Below the pieces are notes generated by a model, which saw nothing but the letters and a program-made list of their open reading frames with translations, searched no databases and had not been told where the DNA came from. From the NCBI RefSeq assembly GCF_900169505.1, contig NZ_LT827021.1, positions 1,550,001 through 1,614,000 of the forward strand: 64,000 bases of DNA, in the 5' to 3' direction. Every line of letters starts with the position of its first letter. Position 1 is the stretch's first letter. The position numbers were made by a program, and so were the translations under genes. The DNA is from Arabiibacter massiliensis. Its GTDB lineage: Bacteria > Actinomycetota > Coriobacteriia > Coriobacteriales > Eggerthellaceae. This document shows positions 28,697-37,101 of the stretch, piece after piece.

Positions 28697-29245
28697 ATGG
28701 GCATCGCATTCATCTCCGTCGAGACCGCCGACGACCGCGCGCGCCTCGCCGCGCTGGCCGACGAGATCTGGCACGAGTACTGGCCGGCGCTGATCGGCAA
28801 GGCGCAGACCGACTACATGGTCGAGCGCTTCCAAAGCCTGCCCGCCATCGAGCGCGACATGGCCGAGCACGGCTACGAGTACTGGTTCTTGCGCGACGAG
28901 GAGGACGAGCGCCTCGCAGGCTACACGGGCGGGCGCGTCGAAGCCGAGACGAACCGCTTCTTCATCTCGAAGATCTACCTGCGCGCCGAGGAGCGCGGGC
29001 GCGGCTTCGCCTCGCAGACGATCGCGTTCTACGAGGACCTGTGCCGCGAGCGCGGCCTCTCGGCGATGTACCTCACGGTGAACAAGCACAACGACCTGGC
29101 CATACGAGCTTACCGGGGCAAGGGCTTTCAAACCATAGACGCCGTGGAGACCGACATCGGCGACGGCTTCATCATGGACGACTACATCATGGAGAAGAAG
29201 GTCGTCGTTCGCAACAATGACCAATATGATCATGGACAAAAATGA
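28697..29245 (+). CDS. GNAT-family N-acetyltransferase
   Basis: 182 residues. The acetyl-CoA site is visible as SKIYLRAEERGRGFASQTIA (R-x-x-G-x-G/A) near 95-115, followed by LYLTVNKHNDLAIRAYRGKG and F near 130-150. The substrate is unknown. ATG 28697 follows AAGGAAGGG; upstream in-frame codons are not conserved-looking. The 3' end overlaps the left arm of an imperfect inverted repeat that supplies the TGA stop (29243-29245), so the last few residues may derive from that element. Confidence 0.85.
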   Translation: MGIAFISVETADDRARLAALADEIWHEYWPALIGKAQTDYMVERFQSLPAIERDMAEHGYEYWFLRDEEDERLAGYTGGRVEAETNRFFISKIYLRAEERGRGFASQTIAFYEDLCRERGLSAMYLTVNKHNDLAIRAYRGKGFQTIDAVETDIGDGFIMDDYIMEKKVVVRNNDQYDHGQK

Positions 29246-29375
29246 AGACCGTGGTAACGCACGCTTCCGCACAAGAGAGCTCGGCATAGCGCGAACTGGG
29301 GATATGCGAGCCGCCTCGCAGCGGGAACGGCGTTGAAGGCCCTTTCCGTTACCATAGCCTCCGTTTTTGTCCATG
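29231..29375. repeat. Imperfect inverted repeat overlapping the GNAT 3' end
   Basis: The arm at 29231-29259 (CATGGACAAAAA ... TGGTAACG) and the inverted arm at 29347-29375 match at most of 29 positions, across 87 bases. It looks like a small palindromic element. Its left arm overlaps the last codons of the acetyltransferase gene. Confidence 0.7.
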
Positions 29376-29390
29376 CGCCTGGGGCCTCTA

Positions 29391-29583
29391 TGTTAAACCA
29401 CCATTGACATTTCGCAGGTCAATATGCGTGTTGTCATCCTGAGCGAGCGAAGCGAGTCGAAGGATCCCGCGCGGCGTCAGCCGGAATACCCCCAGTTGGC
29501 ACCGCACGGGATCCTTCGACTCCGCGCTGCGCGCTCCGCTCAGGATGACAGCCTGACCAGGCATATGTCAATGGTGGTTTAAC
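29391..29583. mobile_element. 193-bp element with perfect 20-bp terminal inverted repeats
   Basis: TGTTAAACCACCATTGACAT at 29391-29410 is exactly inverted at 29564-29583. Inside lies a palindromic repeat copy (29433-29549). The structure resembles a MITE or a REP palindrome framed by longer terminal repeats. It has no coding capacity. Confidence 0.7.
29433..29549. repeat. Palindromic intergenic repeat, copy 5
   Basis: GTCATCCTGAGCGAGCGAAG and GAGTCGAAGGATCC are followed by a centre with CCCCAGTTGGCAC, then GGGATCCTTCGACTCCGCGC and CTCAGGATGAC. Nested between the 20-bp terminal repeats at 29391 and 29564. Confidence 0.85.
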
Positions 29584-29612
29584 AGAGAGCCTGGGGGAGC
29601 GCCAAAGGGGGA

Positions 29613-29651
29613 TGCACGCGAATCGAGCCCTCTCGACACGATTCGCGTGCA
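29613..29651. repeat. Short hairpin sharing the TGCACGCGAATCG arm
   Basis: TGCACGCGAATCG at 29613-29625 is perfectly inverted at 29639-29651. The same arm sequence (GCACGCGAATCG) occurs in both arms of the 300-bp palindrome at 11948-12246. The remainder of the 648-base gap 29246-29893 shows no gene. Confidence 0.7.
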
Positions 29652-29893
29652 GGGAGACGCGGTCGGCCGCCTGCATGCGCGTCGAGCAGCACCAACCGCG
29701 CCGCCTCGCGCCCGTCCGACGCGGCGCAAGGTTTTGGAGTACCATGGACGAGAACGCAAACGAGGGAGAAGGCGGGGCGGGCCGCGCACCTGGCGGAAGG
29801 GCAGTGGCAGGGGTTCGCCGACCTCTGCGAGCGGAAGAACGTCGCAGGCCGGCCGGATTGACGCGCCGAGCCGCCGAAAGGAGAGGATCCCCT

Positions 29894-31117
29894 ATGATCG
29901 TGCTCGTGGTGAACGCCGGAAGCTCCACCCTGAAAAGCCAGCTCATCCAAACCGACGGCAAGATCTGCCTCATGAAGGCGCTGGCCGAGAAGATCGGCCA
30001 GGAGGGCGCGGCCATGCGCGTGTCGTTCCCGCCGGACGCCGAGAAGCGCGCCGTGGACATCGCCGGCCTCGACGTGGCCGGCTGCCTGGCGAAGCTCCTC
30101 GACGCGCTCGCGCAGCAGACCGCCTCCCCCATCCGCTCGCTCGCCGAGATCGAGGCCGTGGGCAACCGCATCGTGTCGGGCGGCGAGTACTTCTCCGAGG
30201 CCACCATCATCGATGACGACGCCTTCGACAAGATCAAACGCTGCGAGACGCTGGCGCCTCTGCACAACCCGCCCGCCGACGCCTGCATCGAGCTTCTGCG
30301 GACCCGCCTGCCCGAGATCCCGCAGGTGGCCGTGTTCGACACGGCGTTTCACCAGACCATGCCGCCGAAGGCCTATCGCTACCCGCTGCCGAAGCGCTAC
30401 TACGACGACTACCGCATCCGCCGCTACGGCGCGCACGGCACCTCGCATCGCTACGCTGCGCAGCAGGCCGCCAACCTGCTGGGGCGGCCCCTGCGCGACC
30501 TGGGCGTCATCACGTGCCATCTGGGAAGCGGGGGCAGCCTGGCCGCGGTGAGCGGCGGCGAGTCCATCGACACCACCATGGGGTTCACGCCGCTCGAGGG
30601 CCTGATGATGGGCACGCGCAGCGGCTCGATCGACCCCGCCATCGTCACCTATATCATGCGCCGCGACGGCATAAGCTTCGACGAGATGGACCGCATCCTC
30701 AACAAGGATTCTGGCATCTTGGGCGTCTCGGGCGTGTCCGGCGACATGCGCGAGGTGCTGGAGGCGGCCGACGCGGGCAACGCGGACGCCGAGCTGGCCA
30801 TCCAGATGTACACCTACACCATCCAGAAGGCCATCGGCTCGCTCTACGCCGCCATGACCCGCACCGACGCCGTGGTGATGACGGCCGGCATCGGCGAGAA
30901 CTCGGCGGAGCTGCGCGAGCGCATCTTCAGCGGGCTCGCGCACATGGGGATGATCCTGGACAAGGAGAAGAACCAGGTGGTGGGCGCTATCGGCACGAAC
31001 CGCATCGTGTCCATCGACGACTCCCCCATCAAGATATGCGTCGTGACCACCGACGAGGAGATGCGCATCGCCCGCGAGACCGACGCCCTGGTGACCGAGG
31101 CGCGCGCCGGGCGCTGA
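29894..31117 (+). CDS. ackA: Acetate kinase
   Basis: Converts acetyl phosphate plus ADP to acetate plus ATP in fermentative energy metabolism. The 407-residue product has signature 1 VVNAGSSTLKSQL at the N-terminus (usual form GSSSLKYQL), FDTAFH, RRYGAHGTSHRY, signature 2 MGFTPLEGLMMGTRSGSID and TAGIGENS. ATG 29894 follows GGAGAGGATCC; the long open frame upstream is non-homologous. No pta lies next to it in this window. Confidence 0.95.
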   Translation: MIVLVVNAGSSTLKSQLIQTDGKICLMKALAEKIGQEGAAMRVSFPPDAEKRAVDIAGLDVAGCLAKLLDALAQQTASPIRSLAEIEAVGNRIVSGGEYFSEATIIDDDAFDKIKRCETLAPLHNPPADACIELLRTRLPEIPQVAVFDTAFHQTMPPKAYRYPLPKRYYDDYRIRRYGAHGTSHRYAAQQAANLLGRPLRDLGVITCHLGSGGSLAAVSGGESIDTTMGFTPLEGLMMGTRSGSIDPAIVTYIMRRDGISFDEMDRILNKDSGILGVSGVSGDMREVLEAADAGNADAELAIQMYTYTIQKAIGSLYAAMTRTDAVVMTAGIGENSAELRERIFSGLAHMGMILDKEKNQVVGAIGTNRIVSIDDSPIKICVVTTDEEMRIARETDALVTEARAGR

Positions 31118-31215
31118 GTCTGCGCTTCAACTCTTGGTTCAAGCGCAGACGATGGGGAGACGATGCCGCAAGGCCGGTGTATGATCGCGCTATCCACCGA
31201 GAGAAAGGGAGCCGC

Positions 31216-31389
31216 ATGGGCAAGTTCGTCATCAGGAAGACCGACGCGGGATACCACTTCGTGCTGAAGGCCGGCAACGGCGAGATCATCGCCACGTCCG
31301 AGACGTACCAGTCGAAGGAGTCCTGCAAAGGCGGCATCGAAAGCGTGAAGAAGAACGCCCCCGACGCCGAGGTCGTGGAAGAGGACTAG
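31216..31389 (+). CDS. DUF1508/YegP-like small protein
   Basis: 57 residues comprising a single DUF1508 repeat: GKFVIRKTDAGYHFVLKAGN, then GEIIATSETYQSKESCKGGI and ESVKKNAPDA. Function unknown. The family is found as one- or two-repeat small cytosolic proteins. GAAAGGGAG precedes the ATG. It lies 98 bases after ackA and may be co-transcribed. Confidence 0.88.
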   Translation: MGKFVIRKTDAGYHFVLKAGNGEIIATSETYQSKESCKGGIESVKKNAPDAEVVEED

Positions 31390-31398
31390 CAACCGCCC

Positions 31399-31435
31399 GG
31401 AACGCCCCGAAGGAGCCCGCCCTTTGGGGCGTTCC
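31399..31435. terminator. Hairpin between DUF1508 gene and pit
   Basis: GGAACGCCCC / GGGGCGTTCC form a 10-bp stem; the right arm touches the stop codon of the convergent Pit gene. It probably separates the convergent transcripts, but it lacks a T-run. Confidence 0.5.
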
Positions 31436-32487
31436 TAGAACAGCATCAGGAACAGGTGGGTGAAGGCGAAGGCCAGAAGGCCGCAGCCGGGGAACGTCAG
31501 CACCCAGGTGCCCACCATGCGGCCGGCGAGGCCCCATTTCACGTTGCGCAGGCTCTTCTCAGCGCCGACGCCCATGATGGCGGTGGTCTTGGTGTGCGTC
31601 GTGGACACCGGCATGCCGGTGAACGTGGCCAGGCCGATGCAGAAGCACGCCGACAGGCACGCGGCGAATCCCTGGTACTGCTCCATCTTCACCATGTTCA
31701 TGCCCACAGACTTGATGATCTTCTTGCCGCCCACCGCCGTGCCGAGCGCCATGACGGCCGACACGAGGACGATCAGCCAGAACGGGAACGTCACGTCGGC
31801 GTCCACCGTGCCCGACATGGCTATCATGATGCCCAGCATGCACAGCGACAGGAACTTCTGCCCGTCCTGCGCGCCGTGCAGCACCGCCACGCCCGCGCCC
31901 GAGACGATCTGCGCCCACTTGAAGAACGTGTTGGCGCGCCCGCGGTGCAGATGCAAGCACACCTTCTTTATGAGGCGCGTGAACAGCCACCCCGTGCCGA
32001 AGCCCAGGAACGTGGAGATAACCAGGCCGTAGATGACCTTCACCCACTCGTCGCCGTTGACGCCGGCCAGGCCTCCCTGCAGCGCGATGGCCGCGCCGGT
32101 GATGCCGGCGATGAGCGAGTGGCTCTGCGAGGTGGGGATGCCGAAGTACCACGCCGCCACGCCCCAGACGATGATGGCCACCATGGCGGCGGCCAGGGCG
32201 ATAAGCGCGGCATGGTTGTCGCCGCCGAAATCGACCATCTTGAAGATGGTGAGCGCCACAGCCGACGACACCATCGTGATGCCCGCGAGGCCTATGAAGT
32301 TACACACCGCAGCCATGGCGATGGCGGGCCCCGGCTTCATGGCCTTCGTTCCCACTACCGTGGCGATGGCGTTGGGCGCGTCGGTGGCGCCGTTGACCAC
32401 CGTGGCCCCGAGCGTCAGCACGACGATGATCGCGAGCACAGGATCGCTGAGGAAAGCCGTCACAAACGCCGCCAGCTCATATCCCAC
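31435..32487 (-). CDS. pitA: Pit-family inorganic phosphate transporter
   Basis: 350-residue low-affinity phosphate permease with about ten membrane helices and the duplicated PHO4 signatures: GATVVNGATDAPNAIATVVG near residue 27, GIPTSQSHSLIAG near 117, VLHGAQDGQK near 207, and GMPVSTTHTKTTAIMGVG near 294. Start GTG 32487 with AAGGGGG upstream. No PhoU-like regulator lies next to it. Confidence 0.93.
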   Translation of the reverse strand: MGYELAAFVTAFLSDPVLAIIVVLTLGATVVNGATDAPNAIATVVGTKAMKPGPAIAMAAVCNFIGLAGITMVSSAVALTIFKMVDFGGDNHAALIALAAAMVAIIVWGVAAWYFGIPTSQSHSLIAGITGAAIALQGGLAGVNGDEWVKVIYGLVISTFLGFGTGWLFTRLIKKVCLHLHRGRANTFFKWAQIVSGAGVAVLHGAQDGQKFLSLCMLGIMIAMSGTVDADVTFPFWLIVLVSAVMALGTAVGGKKIIKSVGMNMVKMEQYQGFAACLSACFCIGLATFTGMPVSTTHTKTTAIMGVGAEKSLRNVKWGLAGRMVGTWVLTFPGCGLLAFAFTHLFLMLF

Positions 32488-32596
32488 GGTCCATCCCCCT
32501 TCGAGTCATGAAAAAAGACACTCCGGGCAATGATAGGCGCGCTCTGTCAAATCGAGGCAACGGAAAGATCAAGTTTTCGTAAAATCCGCTGGCCGG

Positions 32597-32700
32597 GGGG
32601 CGTGACAAAGGGACGGGGATATTGTCACGCTCTCCGAAGCGTTAGGACTCCGTGAGGCTTTTGGAAGCGTGACAATATCCCCGTCCCTTTGTCACGCCCC
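32597..32700. repeat. Long perfect hairpin, 34-bp arms
   Basis: 32597-32630 (GGGGCGTGACAAAGGGACGG continuing to TCACGC) is exactly inverted at 32667-32700 around a 36-base loop. The motif ACGGGG(A/G)(T/A)ATTGTCA is shared with the hairpin at 58829-58906. It lies 7 bases after the dxs stop and could attenuate read-through. No T-run. Confidence 0.85.
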
Positions 32701-32707
32701 CTGCAGG

Positions 32708-34588
32708 TTACTTCTCCAGGCGCTCCTCGATGGAGCGGGCGATGCCTTCGGCATCGAGGCCCAGGTCGCGCAGGAGCAGGTCGGTCTTGCCCTGGGGCAC
32801 GTAGCAGTCGGGGATGCCCAGGTTGAGCACCGGCGTCAAGAGGCCCGCGCGCGCCATCTCGCCGAGCACGCCCTCGCCCGCGCCACCGGCGATCACGCCG
32901 CCTTCCACGGTAGCCACGAGCTTCGTCTCGGCCGCGCGCGCGATCTCGGCCGCATCGAGCGGCTTCGCCCAGCGCATGTCCACCACGCGCGCCTCGATCC
33001 CCCGCGCGGCCAGAAGCTCCGCCGCGCCCTTCGCCCGCGACACCATGCGCCCGAACGCGAGGATGGCCACGTCGTCGCCCTCGCGGACCACGCGCGCGCG
33101 CCCCTCCTCCAGCACGCAGGGCTCCTCGGGCAGCGGCACTCCTTCTGCCGCCCCGCGCGGGTAGCGGATGGCGAACGGGCCGCCCAGCGCGAGCGCCGTG
33201 TGCAGCGCGTGCACGAGCTCGGCCTCGTCGGAGGGCGCGAGCACGCGCATGTTCGGCACCATCCGCGTGAAGGCCAGATCGAACATGCCGTGGTGCGTGG
33301 GGCCGTCCTCGCCCACCACGCCGGCGCGGTCGATGGCGAACACCACGTCCAGGTCGGGCAGCGCGTTGTTGATGATCATCTGGTCGATGGCGCGCTGCAT
33401 GAACGTGGAGTAGATGGCCACGACCGGCTTCATCCCGCCGAGCGCGAGGCCGCTGGCCAGCCCCACCGCGTGCTCCTCGGCGATGCCGGCGTCCACGAAG
33501 CGGTCGGGGAACTCCTCGGAGAACGCGTCGAGCCCGGTGCCGCCCCTCATGGCGGCCGTGATGGCCACGATGCGCTCGTCGCGGCGCGCCTCGGCCGCGA
33601 GCGCCCCGCCGAACACGCTCGTGTACGACGGCGCTGACGCGGGCTTCTTCTTCACCTCGCCCGTGGCGATGTCGAACGGCGCGATGCCGTGGAACTTCTC
33701 GGGGTCGCGCTCGGCCGGCGCGTAGCCGGCGCCCTTGCGCGTGACCACGTGCATGAGCACGGGCACGTCGGTGTTGAGCACGGTGGCCAGCGTCTCGCGC
33801 AGCTGTCCGATGTCGTGGCCGTCGATGGGCGCGGTGCACAGGATGCCCAGCTGCTCGAAGATCATCGTGCGCGGGATGACGAACTGCTTCATCGACTCCT
33901 TCATGTTGCGCCCGAAGTTCATGAGCGCGCTGCCAAGGGGCCCGCTCTTCTCCATCTTCTCCTGCACGAAGTCGCGCGTCTCGCGGTACTGGGTGGAGGC
34001 GCGCATGTAGCCGAGGTGCTTCATGAGCGCGCCCACGTTGCGCGAGATGGACATCTCGTTGTCGTTGAGGATGATGACGAACGGCGTCTGCGCCTGGCCG
34101 ATGTGGTTGAGCGCCTCGAACGCCATGCCGCCGGAGAGCGCCGCGTCGCCGATGAGGGCCACGATCTTCTCGTCGCCGCCGCGCAGCTTGCGGGCCTCGG
34201 CCAGGCCGAGCGCCACCGAGAGCGAGTCCGACGCATGGCCGGACGGGTGCACGTCGCTGGGGTTCTCGTCGGGCTTCGGGAAGCCGGAGAGGCCGCCGTA
34301 GGTGCGCAGCGTCTTGAACTCGTCGAGCCGGCCCGTGAGCAGCTTGTGCGCGTAGGCCTGGTGCCCCACGTCGAACACGAACCTGTCGTGCGGGCAGTCC
34401 ATCATGCTGTGCACGGCCAGGATGATCTCCACGGCGCCGAGCGAGGAGGCCACATGGCCGCCCGTCTCGGAGGCCACCGTGACGATCTCCTCGCGGATCT
34501 CCCGGGCGAGGATGGAAAGCTCCTCGTCGGAGAGCACCTTGAGGTCGGCGGGGGACGACACCATGTCGAGGATGCGGTTTTCATTCAT
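32708..34588 (-). CDS. dxs: 1-deoxy-D-xylulose-5-phosphate synthase
   Basis: First step of the MEP isoprenoid pathway: pyruvate plus glyceraldehyde 3-phosphate, thiamine diphosphate dependent. 626 residues. The TPP/Mg site near 150 reads GDAALSGGMAFEALN (GDGALTGG in most homologues, so the second Gly is Ala). Also seen: VFDVGHQAYAHKLLTGR, the central catalytic Glu region DAGIAEEHAVGLASG, DRAGVVGEDGPTHHG, and a C-terminal transketolase domain. Last gene of a six-gene operon, 18 bases after xseB. Confidence 0.96.
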   Translation of the reverse strand: MNENRILDMVSSPADLKVLSDEELSILAREIREEIVTVASETGGHVASSLGAVEIILAVHSMMDCPHDRFVFDVGHQAYAHKLLTGRLDEFKTLRTYGGLSGFPKPDENPSDVHPSGHASDSLSVALGLAEARKLRGGDEKIVALIGDAALSGGMAFEALNHIGQAQTPFVIILNDNEMSISRNVGALMKHLGYMRASTQYRETRDFVQEKMEKSGPLGSALMNFGRNMKESMKQFVIPRTMIFEQLGILCTAPIDGHDIGQLRETLATVLNTDVPVLMHVVTRKGAGYAPAERDPEKFHGIAPFDIATGEVKKKPASAPSYTSVFGGALAAEARRDERIVAITAAMRGGTGLDAFSEEFPDRFVDAGIAEEHAVGLASGLALGGMKPVVAIYSTFMQRAIDQMIINNALPDLDVVFAIDRAGVVGEDGPTHHGMFDLAFTRMVPNMRVLAPSDEAELVHALHTALALGGPFAIRYPRGAAEGVPLPEEPCVLEEGRARVVREGDDVAILAFGRMVSRAKGAAELLAARGIEARVVDMRWAKPLDAAEIARAAETKLVATVEGGVIAGGAGEGVLGEMARAGLLTPVLNLGIPDCYVPQGKTDLLLRDLGLDAEGIARSIEERLEK

Positions 34589-34606
34589 GCTCGTGCCTTT
34601 CCGTGC

Positions 34607-34894
34607 CTAGGCCGTCGCCTGCGGGCGCCGCTCCTGCGCGTCCTCGGGTTTTGCCTCGCCTTCCCCATCGCCCTCGGCGTCCTCGCCCGCAGGCGCGCCG
34701 TCCGCCTCGTCGGCGGCCCGCTGCGCCTCGATGTTCTCCTCGAGCAGGTCGCTCGCCCGCAAGCCGAGCGCCACCGCCTCCTCGTACAGGGCGAGCGCGT
34801 CGTCAAGGGGCAGGCCGTCGTCGTTCACCGCGTCGACGATCTCGTCGAGGCGGCCCTTCACCGCTTCGAACGTATCATAGGTTCCGGAAGCCAT
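34607..34894 (-). CDS. xseB: Exodeoxyribonuclease VII small subunit
   Basis: 95 residues. The N-terminal 60 form the helical XseB domain (TYDTFEAVKGRLDEIV ... LPLDDALALYEEAVALG), followed by an acidic tail of about 35 residues. Partner of XseA, which is not in this window. Its ATG overlaps the nusB stop by one base (TGATG). Confidence 0.9.
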   Translation of the reverse strand: MASGTYDTFEAVKGRLDEIVDAVNDDGLPLDDALALYEEAVALGLRASDLLEENIEAQRAADEADGAPAGEDAEGDGEGEAKPEDAQERRPQATA

Positions 34895-35379
34895 CAGGAC
34901 GCCTCCCCCGCCGGCGCCGCGACCGGGGCCGCAGCCGCAGCCGCTGCCGGGGCCTCGGCCCCCTCCTCCAGCCGCTTGGCGATGCGGCCGAGCACGCCGT
35001 TCACGAACCGCGGAGACTCGTCCTCGCCGCCGAAGTCCTTCGCCAGCTCGACGGCCTCGTTGATGGCCACCGAGGTGGGCACGTCGTCCACGTACATCAT
35101 CTCGTAGGTGGCCAGGCGCAGGATGGAGCGGTCGACGATGGGCATGCGCATGAGCGACCAGTTCTCAGACGTGGCCGCAAGGTGCTCGTCGATGGCGCAG
35201 CGGTGCGCCTCGACGCCGCGCACGAGCGCAAGCGCGTAGGGCGGCAGCGGCCCGTCCTCGGCGAGCCGGTTGGCGCCCTCGGCGATGGCCGCAGGCGATT
35301 CGTCGGTTATCTCGCTCGAGTAGAGCACCTGGAGCGCCTCGCGTCGGGCGCGCGTTCGTTCGTGTCGTTTTGCAGCCAT
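34894..35379 (-). CDS. nusB: Transcription antitermination protein NusB
   Basis: 161 residues. All-helical NusB fold: RTRARREALQVLYSSE at the N-terminus, and MPIVDRSILRLATYEMMYVD, then VPTSVAINEAVELAKDFGGE, at the core. An Ala/Pro-rich tail of about 25 residues is extra. Binds boxA RNA with NusE in rRNA antitermination. It sits in the conserved accC-asp23-nusB-xseB order. Confidence 0.95.
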   Translation of the reverse strand: MAAKRHERTRARREALQVLYSSEITDESPAAIAEGANRLAEDGPLPPYALALVRGVEAHRCAIDEHLAATSENWSLMRMPIVDRSILRLATYEMMYVDDVPTSVAINEAVELAKDFGGEDESPRFVNGVLGRIAKRLEEGAEAPAAAAAAAPVAAPAGEAS

Positions 35380-35404
35380 GGATGTCTTTCCAACCTCGGG
35401 TTTC

Positions 35405-35752
35405 TTAGCGGGCGAACTGGATGCCGTCGATGTACACGTCCACCGCGCCCACCGGGATGCCCACCTGGCTGGCCACCGCGTCCACGACGGCCTGGCGCAC
35501 CTTGGCGGCGAGCTCGGGCAGCGCGTAGCCGTAGTACACGTCCACGCGCACCGACACGTGCAGCTTGTCCTCCTCGTCGAGCGCGATGTCGATGCCCTGG
35601 GTGGCGGGCTTGCTGGCGAACACCGCGCGCAGGCTGCTCGTGGAGGAGGGGCCCACCGAGGCCACGCCCTCCACCTCGCCCACGGCGATGGACACGATGG
35701 TTTCGACGACGCCGGGCGCGAGCGCCATGCCGTCGATGTTCAAATCGGTCAC
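35405..35752 (-). CDS. Asp23/Gls24 family envelope-stress protein
   Basis: 115 residues covering the whole Asp23 domain: MALAPGVVETIVSIAVGEVE, then GVASV, and later LHVSVRVDVYYGYALPELAA. Homologues (YqhY type) sit between accC and nusB in Firmicutes and are linked to acetyl-CoA carboxylase control or envelope homeostasis. It initiates at GTG, overlapping the accC stop (GTGA). Confidence 0.88.
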   Translation of the reverse strand: MTDLNIDGMALAPGVVETIVSIAVGEVEGVASVGPSSTSSLRAVFASKPATQGIDIALDEEDKLHVSVRVDVYYGYALPELAAKVRQAVVDAVASQVGIPVGAVDVYIDGIQFAR

Positions 35753-37101
35753 AGTACGTCTCCCATCTGGGTCTCGATGAAGTCGGTCGTCGCGTCGCCC
35801 GCGCAGAACACGGCATTGTCCAGCACGCGGCGATGGAACGAGATAGTGGTGGCGATGCCCTCGATCACGAACTCGTCGAGCGCGCGGCGGCCGCGGGCGA
35901 GCGCCTCCTCACGATCCTGCCCGTACACGATGAGCTTCGCCACCAGGGAATCGTAGTACGGCGAGATGCGCGAGCCCGTGCGCACGTAGCTCTCCACGCG
36001 CACGCCGGGTCCCGCCGGAGGCTCGAAGCGCGTGATGGTGCCCGGGCACGGGCGGAAGCCGTGCGCGGGATCCTCCGCGTTGATGCGGAACTCCATCGCG
36101 TGGCCGAACGGCGCGAACGGCGCGCGCTCGGCGCAGCTCATCGGCTCGCCGGAGGCGATGCGCAGCTGCTCCTTGATGATGTCGGTGCCGGTGATCTGCT
36201 CGGTCACCGGGTGCTCCACCTGCACGCGCGTGTTCATCTCCATGAAGTAGAAGTGCCCGCGCTCGTCGAGGAGGAACTCAATGGTGCCGGCGTTTCGGTA
36301 GTCCACCGCGCGCACGGCCTTGATGGCGGCCACGCCCATGGCGCGGCGCAGCTCCTCATCGAGGGCCGGCGAAGGCGCCTCCTCGATGAGCTTCTGGTGG
36401 CGGCGCTGCACCGAGCAGTCGCGCTCGCACAGCACCACGTTGTTGCCGAAGTCGTCGGCCAGCACCTGCAGCTCCACATGGCGCGGGCGCAGGACGAGCT
36501 TCTCCAGGTACACGCCGTCGTTGCCGAACGCTGCGCCGGCCTCGGTGCGCGCGGCCTGGTACTGGGCCTCGAGGTCGGCCGGGTCGTGCACCTCGCGCAT
36601 GCCCTTGCCACCGCCGCCCGCCGTGGCCTTGATGAGCACGGGGTAGCCCACGGAGTCGGCGAAGGCCTTGGCCTCGGCGGCCGTGTCGATGCAGCCGTCC
36701 GAGCCCGGCACCGTGGGCACGCCGCAGGCCTTCATGGTCTCGCGGGCCATGCTCTTGTCGCCCATGCGCTCGATGCACTCGGCCGAGGGGCCGATGAACA
36801 CGAGGTCGTTGTCGGCGCAGGCGCGCGCGAAGTCGGCGTTCTCGGCCAGGAAGCCGTAGCCGGGATGGATGGCCTCCGCCCCGGTGGTCTTGGCCGCCGC
36901 GATGATGTTGGACATGACGAGGTAGCTTTTCGCCGCCTGGGCAGGTCCGATGCACACGGCCTCGTCGGCGTAGCGCACCGGGTAGGTGTCCGCGTCCTCG
37001 ACGGAGTGCACCGCCACCGTCTTCACGCCCAGCTCGCGGCAGGCGCGCATGACGCGCAGCGCCACCTCGCCGCGATTGGCCACCAGTATCTTGCTAAACA
37101 T
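35749..37101 (-). CDS. accC: Biotin carboxylase (AccC-type)
   Basis: 450-residue ATP-grasp enzyme that carboxylates biotin on a carrier protein. Seen: MFSKILVANRGEVALRVMRA (N-terminal BC domain), ATAGGGGKGMR (ATP lid), ERDCSVQRRHQKLIEEAPSP and MEMNTRVQVEHPVTE (active site). The ATG overlaps the stop of the upstream carboxyltransferase::BCCP gene (TAATG), so the two are coupled. It could serve acetyl-CoA carboxylase, a two-subunit pyruvate carboxylase, or both. Confidence 0.95.
   Translation of the reverse strand: MFSKILVANRGEVALRVMRACRELGVKTVAVHSVEDADTYPVRYADEAVCIGPAQAAKSYLVMSNIIAAAKTTGAEAIHPGYGFLAENADFARACADNDLVFIGPSAECIERMGDKSMARETMKACGVPTVPGSDGCIDTAAEAKAFADSVGYPVLIKATAGGGGKGMREVHDPADLEAQYQAARTEAGAAFGNDGVYLEKLVLRPRHVELQVLADDFGNNVVLCERDCSVQRRHQKLIEEAPSPALDEELRRAMGVAAIKAVRAVDYRNAGTIEFLLDERGHFYFMEMNTRVQVEHPVTEQITGTDIIKEQLRIASGEPMSCAERAPFAPFGHAMEFRINAEDPAHGFRPCPGTITRFEPPAGPGVRVESYVRTGSRISPYYDSLVAKLIVYGQDREEALARGRRALDEFVIEGIATTISFHRRVLDNAVFCAGDATTDFIETQMGDVL

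Noticed and set aside
30514..31389. 291-codon frame running from ackA into the DUF1508 gene
   Set aside because: Its end shares the DUF1508 frame but the first two thirds are a shifted reading of ackA. The true DUF1508 start is the ATG at 31216.
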